Assembly: GCF_017873965.1 (NCBI RefSeq)
Contig: NZ_JAGGKT010000007.1
Coordinates: forward strand, 124,001-188,000
Direction: 5' to 3'
From: Ammoniphilus resinae
Lineage (GTDB): Bacteria; Bacillota; Bacilli; Aneurinibacillales; RAOX-1
Length of the DNA stretch: 64,000 bases
The position numbers and the translations under genes are program-made. Positions within the stretch are counted from its first letter, which is position 1. Each line of letters begins with the position of its first letter. Shown one piece after another: positions 25,097 through 34,067 of the stretch. The notes beneath the pieces were generated by a model. The model ran no database searches, had not been told where the DNA came from, and saw only the letters and a program-made list of their open reading frames with translations.

Positions 25097-26433
25097 TGTC
25101 CGCGGGAATGATAATTGGATTGATGGGCGTTTCTTTTATGGGTTTCGGTATTTTGGGTATACCTGTGCCCTTTGCCATCATGGCTTCCGTTTTTCTTGGT
25201 ACGATGTTTACGGATGTTAGTATGGCATCCATGGTCGGTCAGTTGTATAACGGAATTGATTCTGTTCCGTTAATGGCTGTTCCCTTCTTTTTATTAGCCG
25301 GAGAACTCATGGCATCGACTAACGTGACGGAAAGAATTTTTAACTTTACAAGAAGCTTAGTTGGTCATATTCGCAGTGGTCTGGCCCAAGTGAATACTTT
25401 GTTCAGCCTGTTTTTCGCTGGGATGTCAGGTTCATCCACAGCTGATGTATCTGCGGAAGTGAGGATTTTAGCCCCGCAGATGAGAAAGGAAGGATACAAT
25501 CCAGCTTTCTCTGCTGCCTTATCTGCTGCTACATCTACCCTAGCAAATATCATTCCTCCAAGTATTATGGGGGTTATCTATGGAGCAACAGGCAATGTTT
25601 CCATCGGAGGAATTTTTCTCGGAGGAATTATTCCAGGAATTATGATTGCAGGCGGGTTTATGATTTATTGTTATTTTTTTAACGCACCTAAGATCAGAAA
25701 ACCTCGTTCCACTTTCGTAGAGATGGCCGTAGCGGCAAAAGGGGCAGCACTTCCACTCCTCATTCCTTTCGTTATTATGGGTGGGATCTTAAGTGGATGG
25801 TTCACGCCAACTGAGTCTGGGATGATTGCGGTTATGTATACGATCTTAATCGTAATTCCAATTATTAAGAGGGATCACCTTAAAAACTTACCAAGAGACT
25901 TTATGAATGCCGGGATTTTATATGCTGTACCGATGATCTGTGTTGCGGGGGCATCCGCGTTTGGATGGATGATTGCTTACTTAAAGGCACCTCAAATTGT
26001 ATCGGGATGGATCCAAGGAATTGCGGGTACAGATCCGTTACTGATCTTATTTTTGGTTATCTTAATGTTTATCGTTGTTGGACAATTTCTAGATGCTGTT
26101 CCAGCCATTATCATTTTCATGCCCATTATCGCTGCGCTTGTTGATTTAGGTAGTATTAACCCGATTCATATGGGTGTTATTGTTATTATAACTTTAGCGT
26201 TTGGTTTAATTACGCCTCCGTACGGACTATCGCTATTATTGGCTTCATCCATTTCGGGGGTTCCATTCAAGGATGCATTAAAGAAGACGATACCTATGTA
26301 CGGGATTTTCATAGTTGTACTTTCATGTTTAGTATTCTTTCCAGAATTGGTTCTATGGTTGCCAAAAACATTGATGCCTGAATCTGTAGGCTGCTTTAAG
26401 GCACCAGATGGGCTTAGCTATATTTGTCCTTAA
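25096..26433 (+). CDS. TRAP transporter large permease subunit (DctM family, region B)
   Basis: A 445-residue permease with about 12 membrane segments. Family motifs include SVPLMAVPFFLLAGELM near residue 57, GMSGSSTADVSAEVRILAPQM near residue 108, SGWFTPTESGMIAVMY and LITPPYGLSLLLASS. Length is normal. It forms a complete transporter with the DctP and DctQ encoded just upstream. The next gene's Shine-Dalgarno overlaps its 3' end, so the oxidoreductase set is in the same transcript. Confidence 0.94.
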   Translation: MSAGMIIGLMGVSFMGFGILGIPVPFAIMASVFLGTMFTDVSMASMVGQLYNGIDSVPLMAVPFFLLAGELMASTNVTERIFNFTRSLVGHIRSGLAQVNTLFSLFFAGMSGSSTADVSAEVRILAPQMRKEGYNPAFSAALSAATSTLANIIPPSIMGVIYGATGNVSIGGIFLGGIIPGIMIAGGFMIYCYFFNAPKIRKPRSTFVEMAVAAKGAALPLLIPFVIMGGILSGWFTPTESGMIAVMYTILIVIPIIKRDHLKNLPRDFMNAGILYAVPMICVAGASAFGWMIAYLKAPQIVSGWIQGIAGTDPLLILFLVILMFIVVGQFLDAVPAIIIFMPIIAALVDLGSINPIHMGVIVIITLAFGLITPPYGLSLLLASSISGVPFKDALKKTIPMYGIFIVVLSCLVFFPELVLWLPKTLMPESVGCFKAPDGLSYICP

Positions 26434-26447
26434 GGAGGCAGAAAGTA

Positions 26448-27209
26448 ATGCAATATCCATATGAAATGGAAAACAAGATAGTATTGATAACAGGAGCAGG
26501 CAGTGGCATTGGTCGTGCCACTGCAAAGGGGTTCGCAGAGCTAGGGGCTAGCGTGATTCTCGCAGACAGAAATCTTGGAGCTGTTGAACAGGTGAAAAAT
26601 GAGCTTGCCTCTATCAATACATCGATCCAGACGGTGGAGGTTGATGTCAGCAACCCAAAAAGCATTGAACAAATGTTTAGTTTTGTAGAAATGAAATATG
26701 GTAGATTGGATGCCTGTGTAACCTGCGCAGGCGTCATTAGTAAAACGAAGTTGATCGAATTAGATCTGGAAGAATGGAATCGTGTGATGGCGGTGAATCT
26801 GACAGGAACTTTCCTATCGATTCAGGGGGCCTACAAGCTAATGCTTCCCAATAAATCCGGTAGTATCGTAGCTATTGCCTCAGATACAGCAAAACGCGGC
26901 GGAGGCAGGATTGGAACAGCGGCTTACGGTGCATCAAAAGGTGGGGTGTTGGCATTAGTTAAGTCGATCGCCCGGGAAATGGCTGGTTCAGGCATTCGTA
27001 TTAACACCATATGTCCAGGTCCGGCAGCGACGGAAATGCATCACGAGCTTCAACCGGAGTTGGTGGCGCAATTAGCTGCAGGAATTCCGCTCGGCCGATT
27101 TGCAAACCCTGCGGAAATTGCCAATGCCATCATTTTTCTCTGCTCGGATGCTGCCAGTTATTTCTATGGGGAGAGTATGAATGTTGATGGCGGAGTGATA
27201 ATGGAATAA
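26448..27209 (+). CDS. Short-chain dehydrogenase/reductase (SDR)
   Basis: A 253-residue classical SDR. VLITGAGSGIGRATAKGF is the NAD(P)-binding glycine motif, and Asp in VILADRN suggests NAD. Tyr and Lys of YGASK near residue 157 are catalytic. TAAGGAGG is at ideal distance from ATG 26448; a longer in-frame reading would begin inside the preceding gene. First of three SDRs in this operon, it probably oxidises a hydroxyl of the imported acid or sugar. Substrate unknown. Confidence 0.88.
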   Translation: MQYPYEMENKIVLITGAGSGIGRATAKGFAELGASVILADRNLGAVEQVKNELASINTSIQTVEVDVSNPKSIEQMFSFVEMKYGRLDACVTCAGVISKTKLIELDLEEWNRVMAVNLTGTFLSIQGAYKLMLPNKSGSIVAIASDTAKRGGGRIGTAAYGASKGGVLALVKSIAREMAGSGIRINTICPGPAATEMHHELQPELVAQLAAGIPLGRFANPAEIANAIIFLCSDAASYFYGESMNVDGGVIME

Positions 27210-27224
27210 AATGGAGGTGGAAGG

Positions 27225-28211
27225 ATGAGCGAAAAACTTCAATTGGCTGTAGTGGGTATTGGTCGAATATCGACAGCCCATATCAGAGGCATTCTTAATA
27301 ATGAGGATATTTCCGAACTATCTGCTGTGGTGAGCCGCAATGAAGAAAAAGTAAAGCAGGCAGCAGAAACGTTTGGTGTCTCCAAAACGTATACAAGCTA
27401 CCAAGAGGTACTAGCGGATCCAGAGATTGACGGGGTTGTTCTTTGTACACCTAATAAAGACCATTACAGCCAGACGATCGCTGCGCTTCAAGCCGGGAAA
27501 CATGTTCTGGTTGAAAAGCCGATGGCGATGGATCGTGGGGAAGCGCTGGAAATGCAGGCGGTGGCCGAGCAACAGCAAAAGATTTTAATGGTAGCGCATT
27601 GTCGAAGATTTTTCAAAGCCATTGAACAAGCGAAGCAGCGACTAGACGACTTAGGGACCATCATAGATACTACCCACTTCTTAGGAGTCCAGTTTGGCCA
27701 TGTTCTTACTGAGTGGTGGAACGATATGGAACATCTCGTTATAGAATTAAATGCACCACATCCTTTGGATACTACCCTTTATCTTTTGGATGAAATGCCG
27801 GAGACAGTATATGCTGTAGGTGGAAAATTCAGTGATCAACTGGCGGGGACTACACAGGCGACTATTGTACTTACTTTCCCTTCCGGGAAAACCGCTACCG
27901 TGCACTTATCTTTCCATTGCAATCCGCCTCGGAATGAGCGAATAATCATTGGCACCAAAGGGACGATGAGGATTCACGATGAGAAGGATTTGTGGGTCAA
28001 TGATTGTCAAGTTGTTTCAGAAGATTACGGAAACTACTTGGAGGGTGGAATTAACTTTGACAGGCAGATCAGAGAATTTTGCATGGCCATTAGGGAAAAT
28101 CGGGAACCTGTGGCTTCTGGAAGAGAGATCATCCGCTTAATGGGAGTGCTTGAGGCTGTAAAGCGGTCGTTAGATCTGAAGCGAATCATCCGTATGGAAG
28201 AAATATTATAA
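27225..28211 (+). CDS. Gfo/Idh/MocA-family oxidoreductase
   Basis: A 328-residue dehydrogenase. The N-terminal Rossmann part contains AVVGIGRISTAHIRG, and HVLVEKPMAMDRGEA carries the conserved EKP motif. NAPHPLDTTLYLLDEMP near residue 178 supplies the usual catalytic His and nearby Asp. The family oxidises hydroxyls of inositols, sugars and sugar acids. GGAGGTGGAAGG precedes the start. Placement between two SDR genes suggests several oxidoreductive rearrangements of one cyclic or sugar-like compound. Confidence 0.87.
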   Translation: MSEKLQLAVVGIGRISTAHIRGILNNEDISELSAVVSRNEEKVKQAAETFGVSKTYTSYQEVLADPEIDGVVLCTPNKDHYSQTIAALQAGKHVLVEKPMAMDRGEALEMQAVAEQQQKILMVAHCRRFFKAIEQAKQRLDDLGTIIDTTHFLGVQFGHVLTEWWNDMEHLVIELNAPHPLDTTLYLLDEMPETVYAVGGKFSDQLAGTTQATIVLTFPSGKTATVHLSFHCNPPRNERIIIGTKGTMRIHDEKDLWVNDCQVVSEDYGNYLEGGINFDRQIREFCMAIRENREPVASGREIIRLMGVLEAVKRSLDLKRIIRMEEIL

Positions 28212-28231
28212 GGTAGGGGAGATTAGCAAAA

Positions 28232-28996
28232 GTGAATGGGAAATTAGATGGAAAAATTGCCCTTGTTACCGGAGGGTCTAGAGGTTTGGGGAAATGGATT
28301 AGTTATGCATTGGCACAAGCAGGTGCGAAGGTAGTTGTCAACTATGCTAATCAACAAAGTTTCGCTGATGAAACAGTTAAGTGGATCGCCTCTGAAGGTG
28401 GTGAGGCGATTGCTATGCAAGCAGATATTCGGGATGAAGCCAAGGTTATCGGATTGATTCAATCGATTGAAGAGTATTATGGAGGACAGGTGGATATTCT
28501 CGTCAACAACGCTACAGGGCCACAGCCGCGCTATTCAATCGAAGAGTCAAATTGGGAAATCTATTTGGAACAACTAGATTTCCATGTGAAAGCCCCCTTA
28601 TATCTTACGAAAGCGGTTCTACCAGGGATGAAAAAGAAGAAGCAAGGCCGGATTATTAATATTAGTAGTGAAGTCGTTCAGTTGGCTCCGCCAAATTTCT
28701 CGAATTATGTAATAGGAAAAACTGCGATGATCGGGATGACGCGTTCCTGGGCAAATGAGCTAGGTTCAAATGGAATTACCGTCAATGCTGTAGCCCCTGG
28801 TTTCATCTTAGTTGAACGACATGAAGGGCAAGATCTGGAAGCGCGAATTGCCGATTATGTAAAGAGGGTTCCTTTGGGGCATCAAGGGGAACCGCTTGAT
28901 GTTGGGAACGCCGTAGCCTATCTTGCTTCAGAAGATGCTAAATTTGTGACTGGACAATGTTTAAATGTAAGTGGCGGGGTTGTGTTTGATGTCTAA
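28232..28996 (+). CDS. SDR-family oxidoreductase
   Basis: A 254-residue classical SDR of the FabG-like type. LVTGGSRGLGKWISYAL is the cofactor motif. NNATGPQPRYSIEES replaces the usual NNAG. YVIGK near residue 155 carries the catalytic Tyr and Lys. A GTG start is used, with GTAGGGGA 11 bases ahead. Its 3' end overlaps the phosphatase-like gene by 8 bases. Substrate unknown; it presumably acts with its two sister SDRs and the Gfo/Idh/MocA enzyme. Confidence 0.86.
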   Translation: MNGKLDGKIALVTGGSRGLGKWISYALAQAGAKVVVNYANQQSFADETVKWIASEGGEAIAMQADIRDEAKVIGLIQSIEEYYGGQVDILVNNATGPQPRYSIEESNWEIYLEQLDFHVKAPLYLTKAVLPGMKKKKQGRIINISSEVVQLAPPNFSNYVIGKTAMIGMTRSWANELGSNGITVNAVAPGFILVERHEGQDLEARIADYVKRVPLGHQGEPLDVGNAVAYLASEDAKFVTGQCLNVSGGVVFDV

Positions 28997-29774
28997 TGAA
29001 AGGGTCACTCAAGTGATAAATGGGGATCACTATCTTCCGTTTATGCTAGAACTAGCCGCAGAAAGTGGAAAGATGATTTTGCCTTATGCTGGCAATGCCG
29101 GGGAAGCAACGCAAAAGAGTAAGGCAGATTTTGTGACTGAGATGGACCTCAAGGTTGAAAAATATATCATCAATCAAATCTTGCAGCGATACCCTGAACA
29201 TCGTATTTTTAGCGAAGAAATCGGTGTGCTGGGAGATTCCAAAGAGTACGAATGGGTGATTGATCCGATTGATGGAACGATTAATTACAGTATGGGCCTT
29301 CCTCTTTATGGAATATCCATTGCCCTTTGTTACCAGGACGAATGCATTGCAGGTGTGATTGCCCTTCCAGCACTTGCGGAAACCTTTTGGGCGGTAAAAG
29401 GGAAAGGGACCTTTATGAATGGAAAAAAGGTAACTATGAGGCAATGCGAGCTAAGTGAAGCCTATGTATCTTTTGGGGATTTCTCTAAAGAAGGGAATAG
29501 GCAAAGTAATGCACATCGCTTGGCTGCCTTTGGGAACCTCGTTAATGAGGTCTACCGTATTCGTATGGTGGGTTCAGCAGCTGTAACGATGTCTTATATT
29601 GCAGCTGGGCGTTTGGATGCAGCGGTATATGTTAAACCTAATCGGTACGACGTGGCTGCAGGTGAGTTGCTCGTCTCGGAGGCTGGGGGTACTTGGATGA
29701 AGAGCGAAGGCTATACGATTTATGGTAAAGAGCACATAGCTAAAGAACTCATAGAACTTTTACCCGTTCTCTAG
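28989..29774 (+). CDS. Inositol monophosphatase family protein
   Basis: A 261-residue Mg-dependent sugar-phosphate phosphatase of the IMPase/FBPase/CysQ superfamily. The metal-binding motifs are complete: FSEEIG near residue 67, WVIDPIDGTINY near residue 85 and YDVAAGELLVSEAGG near residue 210. The ATG at 28989 overlaps the SDR stop region by 8 bases, favouring coupling over the longer GTG reading. A phosphatase among oxidoreductases suggests a phosphorylated sugar or inositol-like intermediate. CysQ-type nucleotide activity cannot be excluded. Confidence 0.87.
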   Translation: MSNERVTQVINGDHYLPFMLELAAESGKMILPYAGNAGEATQKSKADFVTEMDLKVEKYIINQILQRYPEHRIFSEEIGVLGDSKEYEWVIDPIDGTINYSMGLPLYGISIALCYQDECIAGVIALPALAETFWAVKGKGTFMNGKKVTMRQCELSEAYVSFGDFSKEGNRQSNAHRLAAFGNLVNEVYRIRMVGSAAVTMSYIAAGRLDAAVYVKPNRYDVAAGELLVSEAGGTWMKSEGYTIYGKEHIAKELIELLPVL

Positions 29775-29864
29775 TATCTTGGATTGAGAGTTGCAGATTG
29801 CTAGAAAAACAATAAAATGGTATAGTAAATATTCGGATATTTGGAAAAAGATGGAGGGATTGTA

Positions 29865-30623
29865 TTGTTTACATTTCAGGATCAAGTGGTTTGGGTAACA
29901 GGCAGCAGTACAGGGATTGGACGAGCGGCCGCTTTAGGTTTTGCCCAACACGGTGCGAAGGTAATTATCCACTATAACAGTAGTGCCCAAGAAGCAGAAG
30001 AATTAGCGGGAGAAATCAAAAAACTTGGCCGCGAGGTCTTATTGGTCAAAGGGGACGTTGCTGATAAAAACCAGGTAAAAGAAATGGTTGCGCAAATTGA
30101 GGAGCGATTTGGGCGGATAGACATATTGGTCAATAACGCAGGCTCCCTAGTGAAACGCGCACGGCTAGAAGAACTTGAGGAAGACCTTTGGGATCGTATT
30201 ATGAATGTTAACCTTAAATCGGTATACTTGGTAAGTCAAGCAGTCTTGCCTTTAATGAAATTACAAGGAAAAGGAAAAATCATTAATGTTACCTCAGTAG
30301 CTGCTCGGAATGGCGGAGGAAAAGGATCGCTTGCTTATGCAGCCTCAAAGGGTGGGGTATCGACGTTGACTAGAGGGATGGCCAAAGATTTGGTCGAATA
30401 TAATATCCTTGTTAATGCAATTGCACCTGGAGTTATCTCAACACCATTCCACGATCGCTTTTCCTCACCAGAATTGCGTAAAGTCATGGCAAGTCAAATT
30501 CCGATGGGCCGAGAAGGGACGCCAGAGGAAACGATCGGATCTATTTTATTCCTGGCTTCAAGCTATGCGGACTACATAACAGGTGAGATTGTTGAAGTAA
30601 ACGGCGGCCAACTCATGGATTAA
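29865..30623 (+). CDS. SDR-family oxidoreductase
   Basis: A 252-residue SDR with WVTGSSTGIGRAAALGF, NNAGSLVKRARLEELEED and the catalytic YAASK near residue 153. The TTG at 29865 follows GGAGGG at 6 bases; an in-frame TTG at 29841 lacks a site. A 90-base gap separates it from the phosphatase gene, but no terminator lies between, so it should be the last gene of the region B operon. Probable NAD(P)-dependent sugar, polyol or hydroxyacid dehydrogenase. Confidence 0.87.
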   Translation: MFTFQDQVVWVTGSSTGIGRAAALGFAQHGAKVIIHYNSSAQEAEELAGEIKKLGREVLLVKGDVADKNQVKEMVAQIEERFGRIDILVNNAGSLVKRARLEELEEDLWDRIMNVNLKSVYLVSQAVLPLMKLQGKGKIINVTSVAARNGGGKGSLAYAASKGGVSTLTRGMAKDLVEYNILVNAIAPGVISTPFHDRFSSPELRKVMASQIPMGREGTPEETIGSILFLASSYADYITGEIVEVNGGQLMD

Positions 30624-30648
30624 TTAAAACAATATTTGATTTCGAACG

Positions 30649-30700
30649 CCTCTTTGGTAGAATGGAACAAGTTGTAATACTACCAAAGAGGTCTTTTTTT
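30649..30700 (+). terminator. Rho-independent terminator of the region B operon
   Basis: CCTCTTTGGTAG (30649-30660) pairs perfectly with CTACCAAAGAGG (30680-30691), followed by TCTTTTTTT. Confidence 0.88.
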
Positions 30701-30796
30701 GTTCTTTAAAAATCCCATAGTTCCCAATACCCAGAATATTATTGTAGTTTTTTGTAGAAATTTGTAGAAAAAGTGATTAAAATCATTTAAAAATCG

Positions 30797-30825
30797 TTGA
30801 CACCCTTTTTAAATTCCACTATCAT
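30797..30825 (+). promoter_or_regulatory. Sigma-A promoter of the sugar-acid operon
   Basis: A perfect TTGACA (30797-30802), a 17-base spacer and TATCAT (30820-30825). Transcription would start near 30832 and give a leader of about 230 bases. In the 438-base gap 30624-31062 I also see the region B terminator, an operator-like site, and a leader hairpin AAGGATGA/TCATCCTT at 30880-30907. Confidence 0.75.
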
Positions 30826-30860
30826 TAAATTCAGGAAAGCGAAAACAAAACACAATTCTA

Positions 30861-30880
30861 TAATATAAAACAAATTGCAA
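30861..30880. promoter_or_regulatory. Putative IclR-type operator (region C promoter)
   Basis: TAATATAAAACAAATTGCAA, about 30-50 bases downstream of the predicted transcription start. It shares ATATAAAACAAATTG with 50401-50420 and ATAAAACA with 43491-43520. The regulator would be the IclR protein at 42664. Confidence 0.45.
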
Positions 30881-31062
30881 AGGATGACTTATCCTTGAAT
30901 CATCCTTATCTGCAAAACGCAGTTTTATATTGTAGACTTCCGTTCGTTGTATGAATGGTGGTTTGTTTGGGAAACCTTCTTTTGAGATTGGCGTGATCTT
31001 ATTACAGTTTAATGAGAAGGCTTTCAAAACTTAAAAAAGAGATAAAATGAGGGAGGGCAACC

Positions 31063-32109
31063 ATGATGAAAAACAAAAAAGCTTTTGCTGTTTTATCAAG
31101 TGTGGCATTAGTAAGTTCAGTTTTCCTTGCTGCTTGTGGTGGAGGAGAACAGTCCGGTTCCGCTGAAAACGGTGAAGGGGCTGTAAAAGCGCAAACAATT
31201 AAAGTGGCAAACTACTTTGCAACAGATCACCCGCAAAACGTAGCACTAAATGAAAAGTTCAAGCCGCTTGTTGAAGAGGGTTCAAAAGGAACTTTAAAAG
31301 TTGAAATTTACGATAATAGTAAATTAGGTGCAGAACAAGAATTTTACGATGGTGTTCGTAATGGGACGATCGAAATGGGTATCCCGGGAATGATCATGCA
31401 AGCTGACGTAGAAAAGATGGCTGTTCCTGAATGGCCGTTCTTGTTCAAAGATTACGACCATGTTGAAAAAGTTCTTAATGGACCAATCGGTGAAGAAATC
31501 ACCGCAGATCTTGAGAGCAAACACGGGGTAACTCCGCTTGCATGGAGTGCAAATGGATTCAGGATGTTCTCCAGCAACAAGACTTTGAGTAGTATCGATG
31601 ATTTCAAAGGGCTTCGTGTAAGAATGCCATCCATCCCGAACTATATCAGACAAGGTGAATTGTTAGGTGCGAACGTAACACCGATGCCGATCTCTGAAGT
31701 GTTTACAGCCCTTGAACAAAAGGTTGTAGATGGACAAGATAACCCAATTGCAACAGTAAGAGCTTCAGGATGGTATGAAGTGCAGTCTGATATTCTAGAA
31801 TCTAACCATATGTTCAGTCCGAACATTTATATCATTAACAGTAAATTCTTTAATGGTCTTACTCCAGAACAGCAGCAGGTTATCCGTGACGCAGCGGCAG
31901 AATCTGCGAAATATGAGTTTGAGCTAATGAAGAAGAGCTATGCTGATGATAAGAAATTCCTAGAGGATAACGGAGTGAAGTTCACAACTCCTGATGACAA
32001 GTTCAAGGCTGACATGGAGAATGCAATGAAGCCGTTATACGACGACATCTTCGCGAAGTATCCTTGGGCAAAAGATATGTATGACAAAATCAAAGCAGAA
32101 GCTAAATAG
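31063..32109 (+). CDS. TRAP transporter substrate-binding lipoprotein (region C)
   Basis: A 348-residue DctP protein, lipobox LAAC with Cys25 and Arg187 in FKGLRVRMPSIP as the carboxylate-binding Arg. GAGGGAGGG precedes the tandem ATGATG; the second ATG (31066) is an alternative start. It opens the sugar-acid operon behind a strong promoter and IclR-type site. The hairpin and the DctQ and DctM genes follow directly. The expected ligand is an aldonate or uronate, inferred from the KDG/KDPG and Weimberg-type enzymes downstream. Confidence 0.94.
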   Translation: MMKNKKAFAVLSSVALVSSVFLAACGGGEQSGSAENGEGAVKAQTIKVANYFATDHPQNVALNEKFKPLVEEGSKGTLKVEIYDNSKLGAEQEFYDGVRNGTIEMGIPGMIMQADVEKMAVPEWPFLFKDYDHVEKVLNGPIGEEITADLESKHGVTPLAWSANGFRMFSSNKTLSSIDDFKGLRVRMPSIPNYIRQGELLGANVTPMPISEVFTALEQKVVDGQDNPIATVRASGWYEVQSDILESNHMFSPNIYIINSKFFNGLTPEQQQVIRDAAAESAKYEFELMKKSYADDKKFLEDNGVKFTTPDDKFKADMENAMKPLYDDIFAKYPWAKDMYDKIKAEAK

Positions 32110-32120
32110 GAAGTAATTCA

Positions 32121-32138
32121 TGGGGCCTCCGGGCCCCA
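32121..32138 (+). terminator. GC-rich hairpin between dctP and dctQ
   Basis: TGGGGCC and GGCCCCA with a 4-base loop, 12 bases after the dctP stop, with no T tract. Same position as the hairpin at 24460 in the other TRAP operon, so probably an attenuator or stabiliser. Confidence 0.6.
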
Positions 32139-32163
32139 AATTTAAATACAGGGAGGGGAATAT

Positions 32164-32712
32164 ATGAAAGGTGCCGGAAAGGCTTTGAATCACCTTCTGA
32201 ATGTTTTTATTGCCTTTACTCTTGCTTCAATGGCAATTTTAGTATTCGGAAACGTAGTGTTGCGTTATGCTTTTAACTCAGGTATTACATGGTCTGAAGA
32301 GATGTCCCGCTTCTTATTTGTCTGGATGGTTTTCTTGGGGGCGATTGCTGCCTTGAAGGAAAATGCGCACCTTGGGATGGATATTGTAGTAAATGCATTG
32401 AATAGAACTTGGAAAAAGATCTTTTTCATTATTAGTAACATTACTGTCCTATACATCCTTTGGTTAGTGTTGGATGGAAGCTGGAAAATGACTGTGTTAA
32501 ACATGGTTAGTAAGGCGCCTGCTACCGGTCTTCCACTTGCTTATGTGTATGGCATAGGTATCGTTATGAGTATTTCAATGATTTTGATTGTATTGATTAA
32601 CTTTTATAAAGTCATCACAAATAAAGCCTCTGATGCAGAACTTACATTTACTCCAACGTTAGAAATTCATGAAGCGGAAATTATAGAAGACCCTAAAAAA
32701 GGAGGGAACTAA
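32164..32712 (+). CDS. TRAP transporter small permease subunit (DctQ family, region C)
   Basis: A 182-residue protein with four membrane segments. The family hallmark near residues 28-60 reads NVVLRYAFNSGITWSEEMSR. GGGAGGGG precedes the ATG. The large subunit starts 3 bases after its stop. It forms a transporter with the large subunit and one or both of the binding proteins at 31063 and 35129. Confidence 0.92.
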   Translation: MKGAGKALNHLLNVFIAFTLASMAILVFGNVVLRYAFNSGITWSEEMSRFLFVWMVFLGAIAALKENAHLGMDIVVNALNRTWKKIFFIISNITVLYILWLVLDGSWKMTVLNMVSKAPATGLPLAYVYGIGIVMSISMILIVLINFYKVITNKASDAELTFTPTLEIHEAEIIEDPKKGGN

Positions 32713-32715
32713 CGT

Positions 32716-33993
32716 ATGATGTTAGGTATTTTTCTAGGTTCCTTGTTTGTTGCCCTCATTTTTGGGGTACCGATTGCTTTTGCCTTGATGCTTAGTGCTG
32801 TGGCAATGATGTTTTCAATGGATATGTTTGATAGCCAAATCGTTGCTCAAAACTTAATTAACGGAGCAAATAACTTTCCGTTAATGGCTATTCCCTTCTT
32901 TATCCTGGCTGGGGAATTTATGAACGCCGGCGGGATCTCCAAGCGTATCGTTGAATTTGCGATGGCTTGGGTTGGACATATTCGTGGTGGTTTGGGGTAT
33001 GTTGCGATTATTGCTGCTGTATTGTTTTCTGGGTTGTCTGGATCAGCGGTAGCGGATACCGCGGCGCTAGGGGCTATACTTATCCCAATGATGGTTGCTA
33101 GAGGATATAATAAGAACGTATCTACAGGTGTTATCTGTGCTGCGGGTATTATTGCTTGTGTTATCCCGCCAAGTATTCCAATGATTATTTACGGGGTTGT
33201 CAGTGGTGCGTCTATCACCCAATTATTTATGGGAGGGATTATCCCTGGTATTATCATGGGATTGGGATTGATTGTAACCTGGTTCATTATCTCTAGAAAA
33301 GAGAAAATGGAACTCCCACCAAAAATGACGATGAAACAAAAAGCAATTGCAACCAAAGATGCTGTATGGGCTTTAATGATGCCTGTTATCATCATCGGCG
33401 GATTGCGTGGTGGTGTGTTTACACCAACAGAAGCTGCGGTAGTGGCTGCTGTTTACGCCTTGTTTGTAGGGGTAGTTATTTATCGTCAAATTAAATTGAA
33501 AGATATCTATGAAAACCTGATTGCTGCAGGAAAAACGACAAGTACAGTTATGTTCGTAGCAGCTGCAGCGATGGTTGCTGCCTGGTTGATTACAGTTGCC
33601 AACGTGCCAAACGATATGGCAGATTTGCTAGGCTCTCTAACAGAAAGTCCATTACTCTTAATGCTAGTTATTAATATTATTTTACTTGCTGTTGGGATGG
33701 TTATGGATTTAACACCAGCGATCCTAATTTTCACACCAGTACTTCTTCCGATTATAAAATCTGCAGGTATTGACCCTGTATATTTTGGTCTTGTTATGAT
33801 CATTAACCTTACTATTGGGTTAATCACGCCACCTGTTGGAACCGTGCTTTATGTTGGATGTGGTATTAGTGGAATTAGTATGGTTGACGTCGTAAAAGGA
33901 ATTTGGCCGTTCCTGATTGTACATGCTATAGTATTATTGTTATTGATTTTATTCCCATCCATTATTATCGTACCTTTACATTGGTTCGTTTAA
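32716..33993 (+). CDS. TRAP transporter large permease subunit (DctM family, region C)
   Basis: A 425-residue permease of normal length with about 12 membrane segments. Motifs: NNFPLMAIPFFILAGEFMN near residue 55, GLSGSAVADTAALGAIL near residue 107, GGVFTPTEAAVVAAVYALF and LITPPVGTVLYVGCG. AGGAGGG lies before the ATGATG start. It resembles the partial subunit at 1-689 (both continue into a YRQIK/YREIR segment), suggesting related substrates. Confidence 0.94.
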   Translation: MMLGIFLGSLFVALIFGVPIAFALMLSAVAMMFSMDMFDSQIVAQNLINGANNFPLMAIPFFILAGEFMNAGGISKRIVEFAMAWVGHIRGGLGYVAIIAAVLFSGLSGSAVADTAALGAILIPMMVARGYNKNVSTGVICAAGIIACVIPPSIPMIIYGVVSGASITQLFMGGIIPGIIMGLGLIVTWFIISRKEKMELPPKMTMKQKAIATKDAVWALMMPVIIIGGLRGGVFTPTEAAVVAAVYALFVGVVIYRQIKLKDIYENLIAAGKTTSTVMFVAAAAMVAAWLITVANVPNDMADLLGSLTESPLLLMLVINIILLAVGMVMDLTPAILIFTPVLLPIIKSAGIDPVYFGLVMIINLTIGLITPPVGTVLYVGCGISGISMVDVVKGIWPFLIVHAIVLLLLILFPSIIIVPLHWFV

Positions 33994-34067
33994 TTTTGAT
34001 AGTGACTTGGGAGTAATAATTTTTAATGAAATAATTTTAGATGTGGAAGAAAGAAGGGTATTCATCA

